Below, piece by piece: positions 1-4,992 of a stretch of DNA of 8,123 bases (its first letter is position 1; every line of letters starts with the position of its first letter). Below the pieces are notes generated by a model. The model searched no databases. It was not told the origin of the DNA and saw only the letters and a list, made by a program, of their open reading frames with translations. Position numbers and translations under genes: made by a program. The stretch comes from an uncultured Paracoccaceae bacterium (GTDB lineage Bacteria > Pseudomonadota > Alphaproteobacteria > Rhodobacterales > Rhodobacteraceae). The stretch spans positions 1 through 8,123 of the forward strand of contig CAKZNY010000082.1 of NCBI GenBank assembly GCA_937132145.1, read 5' to 3'.

Positions 1-1
1 A

Positions 2-448
2 TTTGCTTTATCCATAAATTTTGGAACTGGTAAATCGTTCATTAGTTACACTGCCGACGTCGAAGAAGATGTAAGAAGAGATTTTGAGGCTTTAGCCATT
101 AAGCTACAAAGTAACTTGAAAGCCTTCCGAAGTCACCTCAGAGATGAAAATATAACTTTTTCTATAATTGGCATAGTGGCTTTGATCGCGTTTGTTATTG
201 TAGATTCTATCTTACCGAATATTGGAAAATGGTCAATTTTGATTGGAATAACCATCTCGATATTGGTGGTGATTATTGGTTTCAAACTAACAGCAACATT
301 CCTTCCACCAACTGCAGTTCGATTCAATCCAAGAAAAACGTGGTTGCAACGTCACAAAGGTGAGATTGTAAAAGATGTTGTTATTTTGATAATTGGAGCT
401 CTCATAATGTGGGTGTATACCAAGATAATAGGTTCCCCACCATCCTAG
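2..448 (+). CDS. C-terminal part of an unrecognised membrane protein (5' end outside window)
   Basis: The reading frame is open from position 2 to the TAG at 446-448, so 148 residues are seen and the start lies upstream. An internal TTG at 116 is not needed as a start. The first ~50 residues are polar and charged, with an acidic-basic stretch (TADVEEDVRRDFEAL, about 17-31) that could be helical. Three hydrophobic helices follow, at roughly 53-71, 77-96 and 126-144. A cationic linker rich in Arg and Lys (about 105-122) separates the second and third. The protein ends five residues after the last helix. No catalytic motif or known family was recognised. Codon use is AT-rich, unlike pyc, uvrD and tag, which suggests horizontal acquisition. 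Proteins with a soluble N-terminal part and C-terminal membrane helices occur among toxin and defence effectors, but nothing here proves that role. Confidence 0.6.
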   Translation, partial: FALSINFGTGKSFISYTADVEEDVRRDFEALAIKLQSNLKAFRSHLRDENITFSIIGIVALIAFVIVDSILPNIGKWSILIGITISILVVIIGFKLTATFLPPTAVRFNPRKTWLQRHKGEIVKDVVILIIGALIMWVYTKIIGSPPS

Positions 449-502
449 TCTGATCTCTTGCGCACCCCTCCACATTTGATGCTTTAATTATTTGCATCCA
501 AG

Positions 503-573
503 GCGAGCGTAACTCAGTGGTAGAGCAAAAGCCAAAGCGAAGCTTTGAGCACTACGTTGCCGAGTGTTCACAT
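503..573 (+). pseudogene. Degenerate tRNA-Gly copy, inverted relative to the intact gene and interrupted by a hairpin insert
   Basis: Positions 503-527 match the first 25 bases of the intact tRNA-Gly (read from 729 leftwards) at 23 of 25 positions, starting exactly at base 1 of the acceptor stem and running through the D arm. A 24-base insert follows (528-551). It contains a perfect six-base hairpin (CAAAGC, loop GAA, GCTTTG, 533-547) and leaves a GAGCA repeat on both sides (523-527 and 547-551). The copy resumes at 552-561 with the anticodon arm up to GCC (9 of 10). It then lacks about 12 bases and ends in a T-arm-like stretch (562-573, about 9 of 12). The D stem carries an A-C mismatch, the anticodon stem is broken and no matching 3' acceptor strand follows. 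It should not make a functional tRNA. The copy is on the opposite strand to the intact gene, so it is not a direct-repeat att site. Confidence 0.65.
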
Positions 574-587
574 ATTTAGGTGTGAAC
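566..587. repeat. Inverted repeat GTTCACA / TGTGAAC
   Basis: GTTCACA at 566-572 is the exact reverse complement of TGTGAAC at 581-587, with an eight-base spacer. A further TGTGAA occurs at 591-596, exactly ten bases (one helical turn) after the second arm, and an eight-base palindrome GAATATTC lies at 594-601. No T-tract follows, so it is not a classical terminator. It could be a protein-binding site or part of a structured RNA; neither is established. Confidence 0.4.
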
Positions 588-657
588 GAATGTGAATATT
601 CTTGCCTTTTAGGACAGTAAAATATTAGAATCGCAGTGTAATTGATTGATAATTTGT

Positions 658-729
658 AGCGGGCGAAGAGATTCGAACTCTCGACATCTTCGTTGGCAAC
701 GAAGTGCTCTACCACTGAGCTACGCCCGC
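658..729 (-). tRNA. tRNA-Gly (anticodon GCC)
   Basis: Read from 729 to 658 the sequence folds into a complete 72-base cloverleaf. It has a 7-bp acceptor stem GCGGGCG/CGCCCGC, a D arm GCTC/GAGC, and an anticodon arm CTTCG/CGAAG around the loop TTGCCAA, giving anticodon GCC. A 5-base variable loop follows, and the T arm GAGAG/CTCTT (one G-U pair) encloses TTCGAAT. The discriminator is U at 658. The next three bases would read ACA, so CCA is not encoded and must be added enzymatically. It decodes GGC/GGU glycine codons. The AT-rich segment begins directly at its 3' end. Confidence 0.95.
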
Positions 730-747
730 AACCGATGGTGTGGCCGA

Positions 748-775
748 TATATACGAAATCAAAAGGGGTGCACAA
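748..775 (-). promoter_or_regulatory. Probable sigma70-type promoter of tRNA-Gly
   Basis: On the minus strand a -35-like TTGTGC (775-770) is followed after 16 bases by a -10-like TATATA (753-748). This would start transcription near 740, about ten bases before the mature tRNA 5' end at 729. Spacing and position fit a short-leader tRNA promoter. The match is by eye only. Confidence 0.4.
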
Positions 776-903
776 GGGGTAAATAGCGGGGTTGCTAAGT
801 TTTTTCGCGCGGTAGATTTCACGGAAATATGATCCCGTCCGGCTTGCCTACCCACCGCGCTTGCGCCACTGTTATTCGCAACCCTAAAACCGAAGGTGCG
901 GCC

Positions 904-1305
904 GTGAAAACACAGCATACCCAGTTCGCAATATCCCTACTCGCGATTGGTCTAGTGTTGCTGGCAGCGCATTGGTTTAAGGTCTGGCCGATGCTTGGCG
1001 GGCATCCGTTCTGGTCTGCCAGCGTCACCTATCTGGGTATCGGGATTGGTACAGTGGTCGCAATTTTTGCGCACCTTATCCTGACCAAACACCCCCGCTG
1101 GACCAAGCTGCTCCTTGGGGGTTTCGTCAGCATTGCGATCATCGGCATCACCGCCTCCACCTACGGAAAAATCGACTTTGTTGCGTCCTACGGCGAGGAT
1201 CGTCTCGCAGGCCGCATCTGGTATTACGGCTTTATCGTGTTCATCGCCGGCATTCCGGGCAGCATTACAACGACGATCCGGCTGGTGCGCGGGCCACACG
1301 GATAG
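904..1305 (+). CDS. Small four-helix membrane protein of unknown function
   Basis: A GTG at 904 is the preferred start. GAAGG (892-896) lies seven bases before it, and the extra 25 residues gained by starting at the ATG at 829 are polar and unlike a membrane-protein N terminus. This gives 133 residues. Four hydrophobic segments span roughly 8-26, 38-60, 66-86 and 104-126, covering most of the chain, with short loops and a short basic C-terminal tail. Only the loop around 87-103 (KIDFVASYGEDRLAGR) is longer and polar. No conserved catalytic motif or named family was recognised; an inner-membrane location is inferred. Composition is GC-rich like the core genes to the right, so it belongs to the chromosomal side of the tRNA boundary. 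It runs convergently toward pyc with an 86-bp gap that holds no convincing terminator hairpin. Confidence 0.7.
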   Translation: MKTQHTQFAISLLAIGLVLLAAHWFKVWPMLGGHPFWSASVTYLGIGIGTVVAIFAHLILTKHPRWTKLLLGGFVSIAIIGITASTYGKIDFVASYGEDRLAGRIWYYGFIVFIAGIPGSITTTIRLVRGPHG

Positions 1306-1391
1306 CGCCTCGTTATTGGGCGGCACGTTCGACGTTGTTATCAGACAGCAAGCACATGCAAGCCCGTAAAAATCAGCGAGGTCTCCGTGGA

Positions 1392-4300
1392 TTACTCCCC
1401 GAGTTCGACCAACAAATCCTTTGCATCGACTTGCGAGCCTGCGGAAACATGCACCGTTTTCACCACCCCGTCCCTATCCGCATGAATGCCGGTTTCCATC
1501 TTCATCGCCTCGATGGTTAGCAGCAGATCGCCCGCCTTTACCTCCTGCCCTTGGACCACACAAACGGTGGCGATCATACCCGGCATCGGGGCGCCGATAT
1601 GGTTGGCGTTTCCGGCTTCGGCTTTGGGGCGTTTGGCGGTGCTGGCGGCGACTTTGCGGTTGGGCACGCGGATCACGCGGGGCTGGCCGTTTAGCTCGAA
1701 GAACACCTTCACATCGCCGTCCTCGTTGGTTTCGCCCACGGCTTGCAGACGGATTTCCAGCGTTTTGCCGGGGTCAATCTCGGCGCTGATCTCCTCGCCC
1801 GACTGCATCCCGTAAAAAAACGTGTGCGTCGGCAAGGTGCGCACCGGCCCGTATTCGCGGTGGCGATCCATATAATCAAGGAAAACCTTGGGGTACATCA
1901 GATAGCCGCACAGGTCCTCGTCATCCACCGCCACCCCGTCGAGCTGCGCCGAAACTTCCGCCCGCGTCGCCTCAAGGTCGACGGGTTCCATCGATAATCC
2001 GGGCCGCGTGGTGACAGGTTTCTCGCCTTTCAACACTTTGTTAACGATCCCGTCGGGAAAGCCGTTTGGGGGCTGGCCCAGATTGCCGCGCATCATGTCC
2101 ACAACGCTGTCAGGGAAGGCCACATCCACGGCAGGGTCTTCGACTTGCGCACGTGTTAACCCTTGGCTAACCATCATTAACGCCATGTCCCCAACGACCT
2201 TCGAGGACGGTGTAACCTTCACAATATCCCCGAACATCAGGTTAACGTCGGCGTAGGCATGCGCCACTTCGTGCCAGCGCTCCTCCAGCCCCATGCTGCG
2301 CGCTTGCGCCTTGAGGTTGGTGAACTGGCCACCGGGCATTTCGTGCAAATAGACTTCGGAGGCCGGGGCCGAGAGGCCGCTCTCGAACGCCGCATATTGA
2401 CACCGGACCGCCTCCCAGTAATCGGAAATCTCGCGGATGGCGTTTATGTCCAGACCTGTGTCACGGTCGGTATGGCGCAGGGCCTCGACCACAGAACCGA
2501 GGCAGGGTTGCGAGGTGGAACCCGAGAACGCATCCATCGCCACATCCACCGCATCAACCCCCGCATCAGCGGCGGCGAGGATGGTTCCCGCAGCAATGCC
2601 CGATGTGTCATGTGTATGAAAATGGATCGGCAGGCCGACTTCTTCTTTCAACGCTTTGATAAGCACGCGGGCGGCAGCCGGTTTTAGCAGGCCGGCCATG
2701 TCTTTTAGGCCAAGGATGTGCGCGCCAGCGCTCCTTAGGTCTTGCCCCATTGCAACGTAATACTTCAGGTCGTACTTGGCACGGTCAGGGTTAAGGATAT
2801 CCCCCGTGTAACAAATCGCCCCCTCGCAAACCTTGCCGGACTCGTTCACGGCATCCATCGCCACGCGCATGTTTTCCACCCAGTTGAGGCTGTCAAACAC
2901 GCGGAAAACATCCACACCGGATTGGGCGGCTTGTGCCACGAATTTCTGCACCACGTTGTCGGGGTAATTGGTATAACCCACCCCGTTGCTGGCCCGCAGC
3001 AACATCTGGATCATCAGGTTCGGCATCCGCACCCGCAGGTCGCGCAGGCGTTGCCACGGACATTCCTGCAAGAACCGATACGCCACATCAAATGTCGCCC
3101 CACCCCAGGCTTCCATCGAAAACAGTTGCGGCAAGTTGTGTGCATAAGTCTCGGCGATATTCAACATATCGATCGAGCGCATCCGCGTGGCCAGCAACGA
3201 TTGGTGCCCATCGCGCATGGTTGTGTCTGTGATCAACAGTTGCTTTTGCGCCAACATCCAGTCGGCCACGCCTTGTGCCCCTTTTTCGTCGAGCAAATTA
3301 CGGGTCCCGTAGGCGATAACGTCCCCACGCATCGCGGGCACAACAGGTGTGCGAGCCTGCGCCGAGGGCTTCGCCCGCCCCTCGGTTTCCGGATGGCCGT
3401 TGACAGTTATATCGGCGATATAGGTCAGGATTTTGGTGGCGCGGTCGCGGCGTTTGGGGAAGTTGAACAGCTCCGGCGTGTTGTCGATGAAAGTCGTGGT
3501 ATAAGTGTTGTCAAGGAAAGTCGGGTGCTTCAGCAGGTTTTCCACGAACGCGATATTGGTCGAGACCCCGCGAATACGGAACTCCCGCAGGGCCCGATCC
3601 ATACGGGCGATTGCGGCCTCGGGGGTTGGGGCCCAAGCGGTCACCTTTTCCAGCAGGCTGTCGTAATACCGCGTAATCACCGCGCCGGAATATGCCGTGC
3701 CGCCGTCAAGCCGGATACCCATGCCCGTGGCGGCGCGGTACGCTGTGATGCGGCCATAATCGGGGATAAAATTGTTCTGCGGGTCTTCGGTGGTGACGCG
3801 ACATTGCAAGGCGTGACCGTTCAGCGTGATCTCGGCTTGCGAGGCCTTACCCGTGGCCTCCGCCAACGTCGCCCCTTCAGCCAGCATAATCTGGGCGCGC
3901 ACGATGTCTATGCCGGTGACTTCTTCGGTAACCGTGTGTTCGACCTGCACGCGGGGATTTACTTCGATGAAGAAGAATTCCTCGGTGTCCATGTCCATCA
4001 AAAACTCGACCGTTCCGGCGCATTCATAGCCCACATGGGCGCAAATTTTAAGACCCAATGCGCAAAGCGTCTCGCGTTGTTCCTGACTTAGATAGGGGGC
4101 AGGCGCACGTTCCACGACCTTCTGGTTGCGGCGCTGAACCGAACAATCGCGCTCCCAAAGATGGTAAATATCGCCGTGGGAATCCCCCAGAATTTGCACC
4201 TCGACGTGGCGGGCACGCTCTACAAGGCGTTCAAGGAAACCCTCGCCATTACCAAACGCGGCCTCGGCTTCGCGACGACCCTCGAGGACCATATCCTCAA

Positions 4301-4838
4301 GCTGGTCCTCGGACATAATCCGGCGCATACCCCGACCGCCGCCACCCCAGCTTGCCTTGAGCATAAACGGGTAACCAACTTCGTCTGCCATGCGGCGGAC
4401 CTCGGCCATGTCGTTGGGCAGAACGTCGGTGGCTGGCACAACGGGCACGCCTGCCTCGATGGCAACCCGCCGCGCGCTCGCTTTGTCGCCAAGCTGCCGC
4501 ATTGTCTCGGCTTTGGGTCCGATGAAGGTGATACCGTTGGCCACACAGGCATCGACGAAATCGGGGTTTTCCGACAGCAGGCCATAGCCCGGATGGATCG
4601 CATCCGCCCCGCATTCCAGCGCCACACGGATGATTTCCTCGATGCTTAGATAGGCCGCCACCGGCCCAAGCCCCTCGCCAATACGGTAGGCTTCGTCCGA
4701 TTTGAAACGGTGCAGGCCCAGCTTGTCCTCCTCCGCGTAAACGGCGACCGTGCGTTTGCCCATCTCGTTGGCCGCACGCATAATACGAATGGCAATCTCG
4801 CCACGGTTGGCAATCAGGATTTTGCGGAAGTTTTTCAT
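1392..4838 (-). CDS. pyc: Pyruvate carboxylase
   Basis: Encodes a full-length 1148-residue biotin-dependent pyruvate carboxylase, a cytoplasmic anaplerotic enzyme converting pyruvate, bicarbonate and ATP to oxaloacetate. The N-terminal biotin carboxylase domain (about 1-460) starts with ILIANRGEIAIRI. It has the ATP-grasp glycine loop KASWGGGGRGMR (161-172) and the catalytic stretch EVNPRVQVEHTVTE (292-305). The carboxyltransferase domain (about 530-880) has DTTMRDGHQS (538-547), the carbamylated lysine in GLKDMA (K712) and the metal ligands of HFHTHD (H741, H743). VTPSSKVVGD follows at 875-884. After the tetramerisation region, the C-terminal biotinyl domain (about 1080-1147) carries EAMKMET with biotinyl Lys 1113. 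All three parts are on one chain, as in the single-subunit family of about 1150 residues. The start is fixed by the canonical MKNFRKILIANRG; the ribosome site is weak. It is transcribed divergently from uvrD and no functional partner adjoins it. Confidence 0.97.
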   Translation of the reverse strand: MKNFRKILIANRGEIAIRIMRAANEMGKRTVAVYAEEDKLGLHRFKSDEAYRIGEGLGPVAAYLSIEEIIRVALECGADAIHPGYGLLSENPDFVDACVANGITFIGPKAETMRQLGDKASARRVAIEAGVPVVPATDVLPNDMAEVRRMADEVGYPFMLKASWGGGGRGMRRIMSEDQLEDMVLEGRREAEAAFGNGEGFLERLVERARHVEVQILGDSHGDIYHLWERDCSVQRRNQKVVERAPAPYLSQEQRETLCALGLKICAHVGYECAGTVEFLMDMDTEEFFFIEVNPRVQVEHTVTEEVTGIDIVRAQIMLAEGATLAEATGKASQAEITLNGHALQCRVTTEDPQNNFIPDYGRITAYRAATGMGIRLDGGTAYSGAVITRYYDSLLEKVTAWAPTPEAAIARMDRALREFRIRGVSTNIAFVENLLKHPTFLDNTYTTTFIDNTPELFNFPKRRDRATKILTYIADITVNGHPETEGRAKPSAQARTPVVPAMRGDVIAYGTRNLLDEKGAQGVADWMLAQKQLLITDTTMRDGHQSLLATRMRSIDMLNIAETYAHNLPQLFSMEAWGGATFDVAYRFLQECPWQRLRDLRVRMPNLMIQMLLRASNGVGYTNYPDNVVQKFVAQAAQSGVDVFRVFDSLNWVENMRVAMDAVNESGKVCEGAICYTGDILNPDRAKYDLKYYVAMGQDLRSAGAHILGLKDMAGLLKPAAARVLIKALKEEVGLPIHFHTHDTSGIAAGTILAAADAGVDAVDVAMDAFSGSTSQPCLGSVVEALRHTDRDTGLDINAIREISDYWEAVRCQYAAFESGLSAPASEVYLHEMPGGQFTNLKAQARSMGLEERWHEVAHAYADVNLMFGDIVKVTPSSKVVGDMALMMVSQGLTRAQVEDPAVDVAFPDSVVDMMRGNLGQPPNGFPDGIVNKVLKGEKPVTTRPGLSMEPVDLEATRAEVSAQLDGVAVDDEDLCGYLMYPKVFLDYMDRHREYGPVRTLPTHTFFYGMQSGEEISAEIDPGKTLEIRLQAVGETNEDGDVKVFFELNGQPRVIRVPNRKVAASTAKRPKAEAGNANHIGAPMPGMIATVCVVQGQEVKAGDLLLTIEAMKMETGIHADRDGVVKTVHVSAGSQVDAKDLLVELGE

Positions 4839-4889
4839 GGCGGGAACTTTCGAAGTCAGTGTGAATTTCGGATGGCCGTCTGTGCTGGC

Positions 4890-4918
4890 GTTTTACCCAA
4901 ACGGGCGCGATTCTTCAA
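4890..4918 (-). promoter_or_regulatory. Possible pyc promoter
   Basis: On the minus strand TTGAAG (4918-4913) is followed after 17 bases by TAAAAC (4895-4890). This would give a leader of roughly 45 bases before the pyc ATG at 4838. The -10 element is a poor match, so this is only a candidate. It lies 16 bases from the SOS box that faces uvrD. Confidence 0.25.
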
Positions 4919-4934
4919 TGGACAACGCAGGTTG

Positions 4935-4949
4935 GAACATTTTGTGAAC
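4935..4949 (+). promoter_or_regulatory. Alphaproteobacterial SOS box (LexA site GAAC-N7-GAAC) upstream of uvrD
   Basis: GAAC at 4935-4938 and GAAC at 4946-4949 are separated by exactly seven bases (ATTTTGT). Read on the other strand this is GTTC-N7-GTTC, the direct-repeat LexA motif established for Rhodobacter, Caulobacter and other alphaproteobacteria, unlike the CTGT-N8-ACAG box of enterobacteria. It ends 43 bases before the uvrD ATG. It overlaps a possible -35 (TTGGAA, 4933-4938) whose -10 would be the weak TTTATT at 4957-4962, so bound LexA would cover the promoter. Position next to a DNA-repair gene makes chance occurrence unlikely. Confidence 0.75.
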
Positions 4950-4992
4950 ATTCCGCTTTATTTCCGCGCTGTTGCACGTTAGTTTCGCGCGT

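Larger units (their letters stand above)
1..657. other. AT-rich accessory segment abutting the 3' end of tRNA-Gly
   Basis: Base composition is visibly AT-rich from the left edge to about position 657, while everything right of the tRNA is GC-rich. The change falls at the 3' end of the minus-strand tRNA-Gly gene. The segment holds one partial membrane-protein gene, a broken tRNA copy and several small inverted repeats. Integrative elements commonly insert at tRNA 3' ends, and tRNA-Gly(GCC) is a known target (ICEclc family). Calling this an island edge is therefore reasonable, but it is an inference: no integrase, transposase or duplicated tRNA 3' end is visible inside the window. Confidence 0.5.

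Noticed and set aside
1..729. att direct repeat of the tRNA-Gly 3' end marking the other end of an integrated element
   Set aside because: No second copy of the T arm to discriminator segment in the same orientation is visible. The only other tRNA-like sequence is the inverted 5' part at 503-573.
488..775. Minus-strand open frame of 95 codons
   Set aside because: It runs straight through the intact tRNA-Gly gene and the tRNA remnant, so it is not a credible protein.
829..903. Longer N terminus (ATG at 829) for the small membrane protein
   Set aside because: The added residues are polar, no ribosome site precedes 829, and GAAGG is well placed for the GTG at 904.
1306..1391. Bidirectional terminator between the convergent membrane-protein gene and pyc
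   Set aside because: I found only a short direct repeat (GCAAGC twice, near 1350-1365) and no stem of useful length with a T-tract.
2742..4091. Long plus-strand open frame (449 codons) inside pyc
   Set aside because: It lies antisense to a fully conserved pyruvate carboxylase gene in GC-rich DNA, where the opposite strand is often open by chance. Its translation is rich in His, Arg and Gly and shows no domain.
4972..4992. TTG start at 4972 for uvrD
   Set aside because: It adds only seven residues, has no ribosome site, and the ATG at 4993 gives the expected acidic leader.
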